Assembly: GCA_023389105.1 (NCBI GenBank)
Contig: JAEWEY010000004.1
Location: 434,001 to 498,000, forward strand
Length of the DNA stretch: 64,000 nucleotides
From: Pseudomonadota bacterium
GTDB taxonomy: Bacteria; Pseudomonadota; Alphaproteobacteria; Sphingomonadales; Sphingomonadaceae
Direction of reading: 5' to 3'
Positions 44,293-54,115 of this stretch are shown piece by piece. The translations under genes and the position numbers were made by a program. A model generated the notes under the pieces. It was not told where the DNA came from. It searched no databases and saw only the letters and a program-made list of their open reading frames with translations. Numbering within the stretch: position 1 is the stretch's first letter; each line of letters opens with the position of its first letter.

Positions 44293-44332
44293 ATTTCGCT
44301 GGCATACTGCCCACGATACAAAGCGCAAATAC

Positions 44333-46717
44333 CTATTTAGGCATCACCGCTCGCCGTGCGGCCTCGGCAAGGTCGGTCACCGAGAAGGGCTTGGGCAGGA
44401 AATTGACGTTCTCTATGTCGATCGACTTGCGCAATTGCTCTTCGGCATAGCCGGACATGAACAGAATTTTGAGGTCTGGCCGGCTTTTTCGTGCTTCGCG
44501 CACCATGGTTGGGCCATCCATTCCCGGCATCACCACATCGCTTATCAGCAGATCGATAGGCTCATTTCGTGCCACAACCTCCAGGGCATCTTCGCCGTTG
44601 TCGGCAGTGATCACTGTGTAGCCATGCCGGGTAAGTGCCCGCTCGGCCACTCCACGCACCATTGGCTCGTCTTCGACGAGAAGTACCGTGCCGCTGCCCC
44701 ACAATTCATCTTTTTTGGTTTTCACCGGCCTACGGTTCTTGGTCGCCGAAGCTTCGTCGCGATGAACGGGTAAGTAGATTACGAACTGCGTCCACTCACC
44801 GGGCTGTGAATCGGCGAAAATGAAACCGCCGGACTGCTTCACGATCCCGTAGACCGTGGACAAACCAAGGCCCGTGCCTTTCCCGACCTCCTTGGTCGTG
44901 AAAAAAGGCTCGAAGATCTTGCCCAGGACGTTGCGCGGGATACCGGTGCCGGTGTCGGTAACTGACAGGGCGGTATACTCCGCTATCGGAAGAATGTCGG
45001 ACCCAAGTTCGGCGACCTGATCTGCCCGCACCGCATATGTTTGAATGGTCACCGTGCCGCCGCCTTTTGGCGCCATGGCATCGCGCGCATTGACGGCGAG
45101 ATTGATGATTACTTGTTCAAGCTGTCCGGGGTCCGCGCGGATCGAGCCGAGACTTCGGCCGTGCTTGACCACGAGTTGCACAGTTTCGCCGAGCAAACGC
45201 TTCAACAGATGCGAGACCTCGGAAACGACGTCGGGCAACTGCAGGACTTGAGGCCGAAGCGTCTGCTGACGAGAAAAGGCCAGGAGCTGACGCGTCAACC
45301 CGGCGGCACGGTTCGAATTCGATTTGATCTGCTGCAGATCGTCATAATCACTGTCGCCAGGCGTGTGCCGCATCAGCATCAGGTCGCAGTGACCAATGAT
45401 AGCGGTCAGAATGTTGTTGAAGTCGTGTGCGACACCGCCGGCCAACTGGCCGACCACCTGCATCTTCGTTGCCTGTGCCACCTGCCGCTTGAGCTTCGCC
45501 TCCTCGCTATTGTCCTTCAGCAGAAGCATTACGACGGCATCGCCTAACCCGCGTAGCCCAGCGATCGTCAACGCAACCGGCTCAGCCGTCTGCTGAGCGA
45601 GCCTGACGGCCAGATCGCCCGACATCGCGGGACCTCGCGCATTGCGTCGGACAGCATCCGCAACCGCCGCCTTGTCCTCTTTGACGACGAGATCGCCGGG
45701 ATAGGCAGGCATCGGTCGTTCCCCGAGCCCGGCCGCCTGACGAAATGCGGCATTCATAGTGAGAAAGCGCCCGTCTCGGTCCACCAACGCCAGGCCAATT
45801 GGCATGACATCGAGAAGCGCCTGGAGATTGGAAGATTGCGCGACCGACGCTTCATCGGCGGGGTCGAACATCAGGAAGGTGCCCGCGCCCCCGTCCCCTT
45901 CGGGCAGGTGGACTGCCCTCACAGGCGGCCCATTTTCTCCGTCCGCGTCGAACCGCATTTGATGATCCGACCCGACGTCAATCAGATCTGACAAGCGGCG
46001 GCCGCGGACGCCCTCGCCTTTCTCGCCCGCTCGTTCGTTGAATAGACTGTTGGCCGCGAGAATAACGCCGCCAGCATCGACGACGGCGCTCGCAATTCCA
46101 GCGGCAGCCAGGCGTTGGCCTGCCTCACCGTCGATCCTTTTGACGGCTGTTGTCAGCGCATCCGGCGCAGCGGGTTTGGGAAAGTGCCAAATCAGCACGT
46201 CCTGAGTGGCGCCGCCTCTGTCGACTTCGACAGGCCGCACTCCGCCGCTTGTCCTGATCCCCGTGACGCACCCGGCTCCATCCCGCCACGCCATGCTATG
46301 GGCGAGGTCCAGCCCGCGTTGCGAGTCTTCGTCGATGCCAAGTGAGCGCGGGACCTCAGTTCCGAACGCTTCCCGATATGCGACGTTAGCGATGAGCAAG
46401 GAGCCGTCGCGATCGGTAAGCGCAATTGGCTCGTCACTTAGGCTCAAAGCCGTCCCTACCAGCGCGTAATCGGCACCTTGTCTCGGAACGCTTTCGAACG
46501 ACCGAGCGTCAGCCTTTTTCAAGTACAATGCGGCGAGTATTGCCGGGGCCAGCAATAGCGCGAGCAGCGACCAGAGAGACAATCCTGCAAGCAGAACGAT
46601 GGCGGCGGCACTAACGCCGGCGGCGACAAGCAATGCAGGCGCCAGCCATCGATCCCGCCCAGCAAGAGGTGTGGAATCGATAGAGGGCAGTTTTTGGTAT
46701 AGCATCGCCGGCCGCAT
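44333..46717 (-). CDS. cckA: cell-cycle hybrid histidine kinase CckA
   Basis: A 794-residue hybrid kinase. Two membrane helices (about 25-65), PAS domains (about 80-380), a HisKA domain with the phospho-histidine in LAGGVAHDFNNILTAI (about 428), HATPase motifs (NLAVNARDAM, TDTGTGIP, GTGLGLSTVYG), and a C-terminal receiver with the aspartate in LISDVVMPGMDG. Architecture and order match CckA, which phosphorylates ChpT and through it CtrA. ChpT and CtrA are not in the window. Confidence 0.95.
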   Translation of the reverse strand: MRPAMLYQKLPSIDSTPLAGRDRWLAPALLVAAGVSAAAIVLLAGLSLWSLLALLLAPAILAALYLKKADARSFESVPRQGADYALVGTALSLSDEPIALTDRDGSLLIANVAYREAFGTEVPRSLGIDEDSQRGLDLAHSMAWRDGAGCVTGIRTSGGVRPVEVDRGGATQDVLIWHFPKPAAPDALTTAVKRIDGEAGQRLAAAGIASAVVDAGGVILAANSLFNERAGEKGEGVRGRRLSDLIDVGSDHQMRFDADGENGPPVRAVHLPEGDGGAGTFLMFDPADEASVAQSSNLQALLDVMPIGLALVDRDGRFLTMNAAFRQAAGLGERPMPAYPGDLVVKEDKAAVADAVRRNARGPAMSGDLAVRLAQQTAEPVALTIAGLRGLGDAVVMLLLKDNSEEAKLKRQVAQATKMQVVGQLAGGVAHDFNNILTAIIGHCDLMLMRHTPGDSDYDDLQQIKSNSNRAAGLTRQLLAFSRQQTLRPQVLQLPDVVSEVSHLLKRLLGETVQLVVKHGRSLGSIRADPGQLEQVIINLAVNARDAMAPKGGGTVTIQTYAVRADQVAELGSDILPIAEYTALSVTDTGTGIPRNVLGKIFEPFFTTKEVGKGTGLGLSTVYGIVKQSGGFIFADSQPGEWTQFVIYLPVHRDEASATKNRRPVKTKKDELWGSGTVLLVEDEPMVRGVAERALTRHGYTVITADNGEDALEVVARNEPIDLLISDVVMPGMDGPTMVREARKSRPDLKILFMSGYAEEQLRKSIDIENVNFLPKPFSVTDLAEAARRAVMPK

Positions 46718-46737
46718 GTTAGCAGCCGTGGCGCAGC

Positions 46738-48792
46738 CTACCAGATGCGAACGCGGTCAGCTGGTGCAAGGTAGAGCTTTTGACCCGGCTTCACGTCGAA
46801 CGCCTGGTACCACGGATCCATGTTGCGAACGACGCTCGCGCGCACCGGACACGGCGAGTGCGGATCGGTCAGCAGCTGTTGCCGCAGAGCCGCTTCGCGC
46901 TGGTTGCAACGCCATACTTGCGCGAAGCCTAGGTAAAAGCGCTGATCCGCGGTGAGGCCATCAATCACTGGCGGCGTCTTGCCGTTGAGCGACGCGAGAT
47001 ACGCGTCATGGGCAATTGTCAGACCGGCGAGATCCGCGACATTTTCACCCATCGTTAGTTTGCCGTTCACGTGCATGCCCGGCAGCGGCTCGTACGCGTT
47101 GATTTGCTGCTCATATTTGTCGAGCCGCGCCGTGAATTGCTTGCTGTCGCCCGGCGTCCACCAATCGATCAGATTACCATGCAAGTCGAATTTCGACCCT
47201 TGGTCGTCGAACTGGTGGCTCATCTCGTGACCGATCACCGCGCCGATTCCACCGTAATTCACCGCCGGATCGGCGTTCGGATCGAAGAACGGCGGCTGCA
47301 GAATTGCGGCCGGAAACACGATCTCGACCATCGTTGAATTCGAGTAGGCGTTGATGGTCATCGGGGTCATGCCCCATTCCCAGCGGCGGATCGGCCCGCC
47401 CAGCTTGCCGACCTGATAGGCATGCTCGAACTCGCGCGAACGCATTGCGTTGCCGAACGCGTCGCCCGGCTTGATCACCAGGCCGCTCATGTTCCGCCAC
47501 TGCGACGGATAGCCAATCTTGGGCGTGAACGCGGCCAGCTTGGCATGCGCTTTGGCCTTGGTTTCCGTGCTCATCCAGTCGAGCTGGTCGAGCCGGTGGT
47601 CCATCGCTTTAATCAGGTTTTTGACCAGCTGGTCAGCAGCGGCCTTTGTGGCCGGCGGAAAATATTCGGCGACGTAGAGCTTGCTGACGTCATCACCAAG
47701 TGCGCCGACCGTAAAGCTCACCCCGCGTTTCCACCGAACTTCCTGCTCGGGCGTTCCGGAGAGCGTCGTTCCGAAGAAGTTGAAATTTTCGCGGTCGAAT
47801 TTTTGCGGCAGCACCGACGCATAAGCGTCGAGGGAGCGGATCATCAACTGATCCTTGAGCACTTGGAGCGGCGCCTTGTTCAGCGCGGCCGCAATCCCGG
47901 ACACGGCGCTGGGCTGGGCGACAATGACATAGGGCGTCGACGCGCCCTCGCCCTTCGCAAGGCCTGCAAAGTCGAAGCCGGGAGCCTGCTTGGCGAGCTC
48001 GGCCATCGTGAACTTGTTGTAGGTCTTGTTAGCATCGCGGGACTGGGCGCGCGTCCAATGCGCCTGGGCGATGCCCGTTTCGAAATCGAGCACGGCCTTC
48101 GCCCGCGCCGCCGCATCAGTCTCGCCGGCGAGCGCCAGGACGTTGGTAAGATGCTCAAGATATTTGGCCCGGGTCTCGGTGAGCTTCGGGTCGCTCGACA
48201 GGTAATAATCACGGTCGGGCATGCCGAGGCCGCCTTGCGACATGTTCAGCGTGTAGCGATCGCTCGCTTTGCGATCTTGGCCGACGAACAGTCGGAACGG
48301 GATGTTCACCCCGATCCGGTCAGCTTTCGCATAGAGAGCGGCGAGCCCAGCGTTGGACTTCGTCGCCTTGATCTGATTCAGCCATGGCTGAATCGGCGCG
48401 AGGCCTTTCGCCTCGATCGCGGCTTGATCCATGAAAGCTGCATAAGCGTTACCGATCCGGCTATTCGGATCTTTCGACTGTGCATCAATGATCGCTTTGG
48501 TCCGGGTCTTCGACAGGTCGTCGAGAACATTGAACATGCCGTAACGCGACTTGTCGGCCGGGATCGGGTTATTCTTGAGCCAAGTGCCGTTGGCGTAATC
48601 GAAAAAGTCGTCGCCGGGGCTAACGCTACGATCCATCCCTGCCGCGTCGAAACCGAAGCTACCATATTGCGGGCGCACCGTTGCAGTGGAAGCGGCCGCA
48701 ACATTTGCCGAAGAGCCCGCTTGAGCAAGGGCCAAGCTCGCGCTTCCCGCGATAGCCGTCGATGCAAGAACGAACGCAAACTTCCGAATCAT
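46738..48792 (-). CDS. pepO: M13-family zinc metallopeptidase (PepO/neprilysin-like)
   Basis: A 684-residue secreted peptidase with a signal peptide (about 1-24). The catalytic zinc motif is VIGHEMSHQFDD (HExxH, about 518-529), the third ligand in GENVADLAG (ExxxD), and the substrate motif NAYSNSTMVEIVFPA is the NAYY/NAFY equivalent. Family members cleave small peptides in the periplasm. It reads from about 95 bases downstream of the DUF2062 gene. Confidence 0.95.
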   Translation of the reverse strand: MIRKFAFVLASTAIAGSASLALAQAGSSANVAAASTATVRPQYGSFGFDAAGMDRSVSPGDDFFDYANGTWLKNNPIPADKSRYGMFNVLDDLSKTRTKAIIDAQSKDPNSRIGNAYAAFMDQAAIEAKGLAPIQPWLNQIKATKSNAGLAALYAKADRIGVNIPFRLFVGQDRKASDRYTLNMSQGGLGMPDRDYYLSSDPKLTETRAKYLEHLTNVLALAGETDAAARAKAVLDFETGIAQAHWTRAQSRDANKTYNKFTMAELAKQAPGFDFAGLAKGEGASTPYVIVAQPSAVSGIAAALNKAPLQVLKDQLMIRSLDAYASVLPQKFDRENFNFFGTTLSGTPEQEVRWKRGVSFTVGALGDDVSKLYVAEYFPPATKAAADQLVKNLIKAMDHRLDQLDWMSTETKAKAHAKLAAFTPKIGYPSQWRNMSGLVIKPGDAFGNAMRSREFEHAYQVGKLGGPIRRWEWGMTPMTINAYSNSTMVEIVFPAAILQPPFFDPNADPAVNYGGIGAVIGHEMSHQFDDQGSKFDLHGNLIDWWTPGDSKQFTARLDKYEQQINAYEPLPGMHVNGKLTMGENVADLAGLTIAHDAYLASLNGKTPPVIDGLTADQRFYLGFAQVWRCNQREAALRQQLLTDPHSPCPVRASVVRNMDPWYQAFDVKPGQKLYLAPADRVRIW

Positions 48793-48887
48793 TGGATTCC
48801 CCTCTCAGGCACCTATCGTTGGACAAGGTGCCGGGATCGGCGAGAAGGTCAATGCCAATCGTTCGCTCAGGGCCAAGAGAGTCGCCT

Positions 48888-49442
48888 TCAGCCTCTTGTA
48901 CGGCTCCGCTGCTGCCAACGATTACGGGACCAATACCGCCAGGTCAGCGAGGCAATTCCATATCCGAAGATCGCTACTGCCAACGCAATCGTCAGCACGC
49001 CGAGCGCGATCGAGCCTGAAGCCTGGTGGATCCAGAACAGCATCCGGCTCAGTTCGCTCGAAAAATGTGCCGCTGCATGCGGGTCGACGATCGTCAGATC
49101 GTGGTGGAGTTCCCACGATCCAACGCGATAGGCCGCGTAATATAAAGGCGGGATCGTGAGCGGGTTGACGACAAGGGTGAATGCGGCCGCAATTGCGATA
49201 TTCGCGCGCGTGGGAATGGCCAGGATGGCTGCAATCGCCGTGTGCATTACCGGAATGATAACCGCGACGAACAAACCGAGCGCAACTGCCCGTGGCACGG
49301 ATCGGCGGTTCATGCGCCATAAGGAGTTGTGCGTGAGGTAGGGCGCGAACGGACGAAGCAGACGGAAGCGGTGAATGGAATCCCGCGTCGGGATGTGACG
49401 CGTAATCCAACGGAAACAAGGCGCGCGGCTGATCTCAGCCAC
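48888..49442 (-). CDS. DUF2062 membrane protein
   Basis: A 184-residue protein with three hydrophobic segments and the DUF2062 pattern RRSVPRAVALGLFVAVIIPV, RANIAIAAAFTLVVNPLTIPPLYY, in parts at about 50-105. Function unknown. The GTG at 49442 is preferred: it overlaps the smpB stop by eight bases, whereas a longer frame would run 47 bases into smpB. No ATG exists near the domain start. Confidence 0.78.
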   Translation of the reverse strand: MAEISRAPCFRWITRHIPTRDSIHRFRLLRPFAPYLTHNSLWRMNRRSVPRAVALGLFVAVIIPVMHTAIAAILAIPTRANIAIAAAFTLVVNPLTIPPLYYAAYRVGSWELHHDLTIVDPHAAAHFSSELSRMLFWIHQASGSIALGVLTIALAVAIFGYGIASLTWRYWSRNRWQQRSRTRG

Positions 49443-49917
49443 GGGACTTGAGCAGCCGCTGCTGCTCCCGCTTCCAGTCACGTTCCTTCATCGTATCGCG
49501 CTTGTCGTGCACCTTCTTGCCTCGGGCCAGCGCCAGCTCAACCTTCGCCCGGCCCGCGCCGTTGAAATAGATCGAAAGCGGGACCAGCGTCAGACCCTGG
49601 CGCGTCACCGCGCCATTGAGCTTTGCTATCTCACGACCCTTGAGCAACAGTTTACGCGGCCTTCGCGGCTCGTGATTCAAGCGGTTGCCATGGCTGTATT
49701 CGGGAATGTGGCTGTTAATCAGCCAGATCTCGTCTCCCTCCGCGGTCGCGTAGCTTTCTGCGATGGAGCCCTCGCCGTGCCGAAGCGACTTCACCTCGGT
49801 TCCGGCAAGCTGAATACCGGCCTCGTAACGGTCTTCGACGAAATAATCGAAGCGCGCGCGCCGGTTCTCAGCCACGACCTTTTGCTTGTCGAACGGTTGG
49901 GGGAGCGCCTTGGCCAT
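49435..49917 (-). CDS. smpB: SsrA-binding protein SmpB
   Basis: A 160-residue tmRNA partner for ribosome rescue. AENRRARFDYFVEDRYEAGIQLAGTEVKSLR (residues about 16-46, in parts) and the C-terminal KKVHDKRDTMKERDW tail that reaches into the ribosome are diagnostic. tmRNA is not adjacent. It lies six bases after dapA. Confidence 0.97.
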   Translation of the reverse strand: MAKALPQPFDKQKVVAENRRARFDYFVEDRYEAGIQLAGTEVKSLRHGEGSIAESYATAEGDEIWLINSHIPEYSHGNRLNHEPRRPRKLLLKGREIAKLNGAVTRQGLTLVPLSIYFNGAGRAKVELALARGKKVHDKRDTMKERDWKREQQRLLKSRG

Positions 49918-49922
49918 ACTGA

Positions 49923-50798
49923 CTAAATGAGGCCTGCATGCTCCAGCGCCAAGTCCACGGCGCGGCGGGACGCGTCCGATGGCTCAGTCAGCGGCAGTCG
50001 AAGTTCCATGGGAAAGCCGGCTCGCACCCGGGTCAGCGCATATTTCGTCGGTCCGGGCGACGCGTCGGAAAACAGGGCTGCGTGCAGCGGATAGAGCAGA
50101 TCCTGCAGCGCAAGCGCATCGTCCCAACGCCCTTCAAGGGTCGCCCTCTGGAAGTCCGCGCACAACCGCGGCGCAACGTTGGCAGTCACCGAGATACAAC
50201 CGACCCCGCCCATGGCATTAAAGCCCAGGGCCATGTCGTCATTGCCCGACAGCTGAATGAAGTCCGTGCCGCACGAGAGGCGCTGCGCAGTTACCCGTGC
50301 AAGATTGCCGGTCGCATCCTTGATGGCCGTAATTTTCGGATGCTTGGCAACTTCCGCCAGCGCTTCGACCGAGATGTCCGCAACCGTACGCGACGGGACG
50401 TTATACACGACAATCGGCAGAGACGACGCCTCGGCGATTGCCGAAAAGTGCGCGACCAGCCCAACCTGGCTTGGCTTGTTATAGTAAGGCACCACGACCA
50501 AGGCAGCGTCCGCGCCGACTTCAGCGGCGGTTTTGACCAGATCGATCGCGACAGCCGTTGAATAACTGCCGCATCCCGCGATGACCGGCACCCGGCCCTT
50601 CGCCGTTTCAACCGCGATGCTGACGACCTCGCGATGCTCCTCGCGGGTCAGGGTCGCAGTTTCGCCCGTCGTGCCGCAGGGCACCAACCCATTCGAACCC
50701 TCCGCGATCTGCCATTCAATGAAATCACGGAATAGCGCTCCATCGACTCGTCCTGCCGCAAATGGCGTCACCAGCGCGGGTATCGAGCCAGAAAACAT
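49923..50798 (-). CDS. dapA: 4-hydroxy-tetrahydrodipicolinate synthase
   Basis: A 291-residue TIM-barrel enzyme of lysine and diaminopimelate synthesis, condensing pyruvate with aspartate semialdehyde. GTTGETATLT, YNVPSRT (catalytic tyrosine) and the Schiff-base lysine in AIKDATGNLAR (about 161) are present. The ATG at 50798 fits the family start MFSGSIPALVTPF; the longer frame to 50849 has no similarity. dapA-smpB is a common alphaproteobacterial pair. Confidence 0.96.
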   Translation of the reverse strand: MFSGSIPALVTPFAAGRVDGALFRDFIEWQIAEGSNGLVPCGTTGETATLTREEHREVVSIAVETAKGRVPVIAGCGSYSTAVAIDLVKTAAEVGADAALVVVPYYNKPSQVGLVAHFSAIAEASSLPIVVYNVPSRTVADISVEALAEVAKHPKITAIKDATGNLARVTAQRLSCGTDFIQLSGNDDMALGFNAMGGVGCISVTANVAPRLCADFQRATLEGRWDDALALQDLLYPLHAALFSDASPGPTKYALTRVRAGFPMELRLPLTEPSDASRRAVDLALEHAGLI

Positions 50799-50875
50799 GC
50801 TTTTTCTTTCACTTAGGGCCGCTGAGTTGAGCGGCGGGCCGCCGTTCACGGTCTGATAAGGAGGGGGAAGCCAAG

Positions 50876-52834
50876 ATGTCCAGCATGTGGCGAGTAGCGG
50901 CCATCTTCCCGGTCATGCTGGCGATGACGCCAGGCAGCAGCTCTGCACAATATGCGAGCCCGACCTACGTATCCGCGCCAGCTTATGCGCCGACGGTCGC
51001 TTCTTCGATTCAGACTTGGCGAACACTGCGGCAAAGCAGCGGCTATCGCTTCTCCGATTATGCGAATTTCCTGATCGCCAATCCTGATTGGCCCGACGAA
51101 AGCCGGATGCGCGGCTGGGCCGAGAAAGCGATGCAGCCCGGCGAGAATGCGGCAACGGTCATCGCCTTCTTCGCGAGCGATAAGCCGCGCACGGGCAACG
51201 GTTGGGCACGCCTCGCCGAGGCCTTATCGTCAACCGCGCAGGCGGGGCCCGCCCTGGATGCCGCTCGGCAGGCCTGGCGTTCCCCTGACCTCAGCGCGAC
51301 CGACGAGCAGGCGATCTGGGCCCGCTTCGGCGGCAACTTCACGCGCGCGGACAATGACAACCGAGTCGACGAGCTGCTGTTCGCCAAGAAGCCGGACACT
51401 GCGCTCCGGTACCTGACGGCCACAAGCCCGGAGCGCCAAGCGGCATTCGGTGCTCGAATCGCCATGCAGCAAAAATCCGCTGACGCCGACGCCAGGTACG
51501 CCGCCGTGATCGGCAGCGTGACTCAGGATGCTGGATTGATGATGGACCGCGCGCGTTGGCTGCGCGCCAACAATTTCAGCGCGGCGGCCCAGCAACTCGC
51601 GGCACGCGATCACCAGTTCACGCTTAAGCCTGCCGACCCCGAGCGTTTCTACGACATGCTGATCCAGCTCGCCGGCGACGCAGTGGCGGATCGCAATTGG
51701 CAAACCGCATACAACATCGCGAGCCAGATCGATGACGCGCTTCCGGCCGGTGCTGACATGGCAAAGCAGCCATTAGGTGTTCGCGACGACTACACGACAC
51801 TAGCCTGGCTTGCCGGGACGATTGCGCTGGACCGGATGAACCGGCCTTCGAGCGCTGTTGCGATGTTCGATCGTTACGCCCGCGGCGGCCGGTCGCTCCA
51901 AGTGAGCACGAAGGGCAATTATTGGGCAGGCCGGGCCTCGCTTGGCGCAGGTCGGTATGCGGAAGCGAACGCATACTTTGCTCGCGCCGCCGTCTATCCG
52001 GAACTGTTCTACGGGCAACTTGCGCTCGAACGCCTTGGGCGATCCGTCACCCCTCCACCTGCCGCACTCCCGCAATATGTGACAACGCAGCTGCAACGAA
52101 CCGCTTTCAATAGCCGGCGTCTCGTGCAAGCCATCCGCCTGCTTCAGAACAGTGCCAACGAACAAGCACTGTTTGTGCGGGCACTCGCCGAATCCCTCGA
52201 AAACGATACCGACCGGAACCTTGCGATCGATCTTGGCCAGCAGATTGGCCGGCAGGACATTGCAGTCTGGACGGCGCGGATGGCGCGCGTGAAGGGCTCT
52301 GCCTTTTATGTCCGCCAGGCCTACCCGACCCTCCCCGGCAACGTCTCCGGCGAGCTTTGGTCGTTGGCCCATGGCATCAGCCGGCAGGAAAGCTCGTTCG
52401 ATCCCTACGTCACAAGCCACGCTGGCGCGCGCGGGATGATGCAGTTGATGACGGGTACGGCCCGCGAACAGGCCGGCAAGATGGGCATCGCCTACGACGG
52501 ATACCGGCTTATCAGCGACCCGGCCTATAATGTCTCGATCGGCGCGTCCTATTTCCAGCGAATGCTGAACATCTGGAACGGCAACGTTCCGCTGGCAGTA
52601 GCCAGTTACAATGCCGGGTCCGGCAACGCAGGCAAATGGGTCCGCCAGTTTGGCGATCCCCGGAATCAGGTCGACGTGCTCAAGTGGATTGAGGCAATCC
52701 CCTATTCGGAAACACGCGCCTACGTGCAGCGCGTCATCGAAAATAGCGTCGTTTACGATTCGATGCGGCCGCAGCAGTCCCAGCAATCGGCGATGCACGT
52801 TTCGCGCTATCTTGGGAAAGACCGGCCTGGCTGA
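50876..52834 (+). CDS. slt: soluble lytic murein transglycosylase
   Basis: A 652-residue periplasmic enzyme: signal peptide (about 1-22), a long alpha-helical superhelical U-domain, and a C-terminal SLT domain with catalytic glutamate in ISRQESSFDPYVTSHAGARG (about 502), followed by GMMQLMTGTA and VASYNAGSGNAG. It cleaves glycan strands to anhydromuropeptides. AAGGAGG lies about ten bases before the ATG. greB follows 11 bases downstream. Confidence 0.95.
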   Translation: MSSMWRVAAIFPVMLAMTPGSSSAQYASPTYVSAPAYAPTVASSIQTWRTLRQSSGYRFSDYANFLIANPDWPDESRMRGWAEKAMQPGENAATVIAFFASDKPRTGNGWARLAEALSSTAQAGPALDAARQAWRSPDLSATDEQAIWARFGGNFTRADNDNRVDELLFAKKPDTALRYLTATSPERQAAFGARIAMQQKSADADARYAAVIGSVTQDAGLMMDRARWLRANNFSAAAQQLAARDHQFTLKPADPERFYDMLIQLAGDAVADRNWQTAYNIASQIDDALPAGADMAKQPLGVRDDYTTLAWLAGTIALDRMNRPSSAVAMFDRYARGGRSLQVSTKGNYWAGRASLGAGRYAEANAYFARAAVYPELFYGQLALERLGRSVTPPPAALPQYVTTQLQRTAFNSRRLVQAIRLLQNSANEQALFVRALAESLENDTDRNLAIDLGQQIGRQDIAVWTARMARVKGSAFYVRQAYPTLPGNVSGELWSLAHGISRQESSFDPYVTSHAGARGMMQLMTGTAREQAGKMGIAYDGYRLISDPAYNVSIGASYFQRMLNIWNGNVPLAVASYNAGSGNAGKWVRQFGDPRNQVDVLKWIEAIPYSETRAYVQRVIENSVVYDSMRPQQSQQSAMHVSRYLGKDRPG

Positions 52835-52845
52835 TAAACGAACGC

Positions 52846-53322
52846 GTGGCTGACCGCTTTATTACGCCCGAAGGCATGACGCGCATTCGCGCGGAATATG
52901 ACGAGTTATTTAGCACCGAGCGGCCGAAGATCGTCGAGGTCGTTTCATGGGCAGCTTCGCTGGGCGACCGCTCGGAAAATGCGGATTACCTATACGGCAA
53001 GAAGCGGCTTCGGGAGATCGATCGCCGTCTCGGTTATCTATCGAAAGTCATGAAAGCGGGGAAGATCGTCGACCCGGCCCGTCAGCTTTCTCGCGACCAG
53101 ATCCGGTTCGGTGCGACCATTGACCTCGCCGACGAAAACGACAACCGCCGCACTCTGACTATTGTCGGCGACGACGAAAGCGACGCCTCCGCGGGGCGGA
53201 TCGGCTGGAGCGCCCCCCTTGCCCGTGCCTTCGTTGGCGCTCGCGTTGGCGACGAGCGCATTGTTCGCCTCCCCGGCGGCGAAAAATCTTATGAAGTGCT
53301 AGCAATTCGGTACCCAGGCTAA
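52846..53322 (+). CDS. greB: transcript cleavage factor GreB
   Basis: A 158-residue Gre factor: N-terminal coiled coil with the acidic tip GDRSENADY (about 41-49) that reaches the RNA polymerase active site, and a C-terminal FKBP-like domain. KKRLREIDRRLGYL favours GreB over GreA. Translation starts at GTG. The stop interlocks with the PPK2-like gene as CTAA at 53319-53322. Confidence 0.92.
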   Translation: MADRFITPEGMTRIRAEYDELFSTERPKIVEVVSWAASLGDRSENADYLYGKKRLREIDRRLGYLSKVMKAGKIVDPARQLSRDQIRFGATIDLADENDNRRTLTIVGDDESDASAGRIGWSAPLARAFVGARVGDERIVRLPGGEKSYEVLAIRYPG

Positions 53323-54059
53323 GCGACGCGGGGTGGCGAAACCAACTTGGGAGGTTCCGCGGGCATGGCTTTAGTCCAGGCCTCCGCAACGACTTCCAAT
53401 GTCGCCAACGCAGCCCGATCCTCATCGTCTCCGTCAATCGTCCGCCACGGCGACCAGCGCGTGTCCGTATTGGCCCGCAGTTCCGCCAAGGCATGCTGAT
53501 AAGCCGGATCGTCGGCACGGATGAAATCGTCAACCGCGGCACGTGGTCGCCACGGACTTTGCCGTCGCTCCGCTAGACGGCGCTCCTGCACGTCCGCGCT
53601 GACGTCGAAGTAAAGCTTGACCAGCAGAGTTCCATAGTCGCGCTGCTGCGCTTCGAATTCGTTGATCTCGTCGAACACGCGCGGCACCAAATCGCCGGCC
53701 GTCCGACCGAGCACGCGGTCCTCCAACGCTCGGCGATACCAGCTGCGGAAGAAAACGGCGGTGTTGCCCGCCGGCGGTAGCTGACGCCAGAACCGCGCAA
53801 GCCAGTGACCTTCATTCGCCTCCCGCCGATCAAAGCCGGTAGCATGCACGCTGAGGTGGCATGGATCGAATGCGCGAACCAACTGGCGCAGCGCGTGCTT
53901 CTTCGCGGCGCCTTCCGGGCCTTCCAGAATGACAATAGCCCGGCGGCCATGCGCGATTTGCGGCAATTGGCGCTCCGCTAGGCGTGCGCAAAGCGCGTCA
54001 AGCTCGCCCCTGACGTCACTACCGCCGCTGCCGGCAAAGCGGGAATGCGTTTCGACCAT
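53319..54059 (-). CDS. PPK2-family polyphosphate kinase-like protein
   Basis: A 246-residue protein of the PPK2 fold. VILEGPEGAAKKHAL occupies the P-loop position; canonical PPK2 has EGxDxxGKGG, so the conserved aspartate and the glycine before lysine are changed. FFRSWYRRALEDRVLG corresponds to the FNRSWYNRA lid motif, with a tyrosine-asparagine change. PPK2 enzymes transfer phosphate between polyphosphate and nucleotides. The altered P-loop leaves activity in doubt. Confidence 0.78.
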   Translation of the reverse strand: MVETHSRFAGSGGSDVRGELDALCARLAERQLPQIAHGRRAIVILEGPEGAAKKHALRQLVRAFDPCHLSVHATGFDRREANEGHWLARFWRQLPPAGNTAVFFRSWYRRALEDRVLGRTAGDLVPRVFDEINEFEAQQRDYGTLLVKLYFDVSADVQERRLAERRQSPWRPRAAVDDFIRADDPAYQHALAELRANTDTRWSPWRTIDGDDEDRAALATLEVVAEAWTKAMPAEPPKLVSPPRVA

Positions 54060-54115
54060 CGCCGCTGAAGTTACCGCAATCTGACGCGCTTACAACGGGC
54101 TCGAAACGACACCCA

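Noticed and set aside
49435..49917. A tmRNA gene next to smpB
   Set aside because: dapA and the DUF2062 gene lie directly on either side and neither tmRNA piece is visible.
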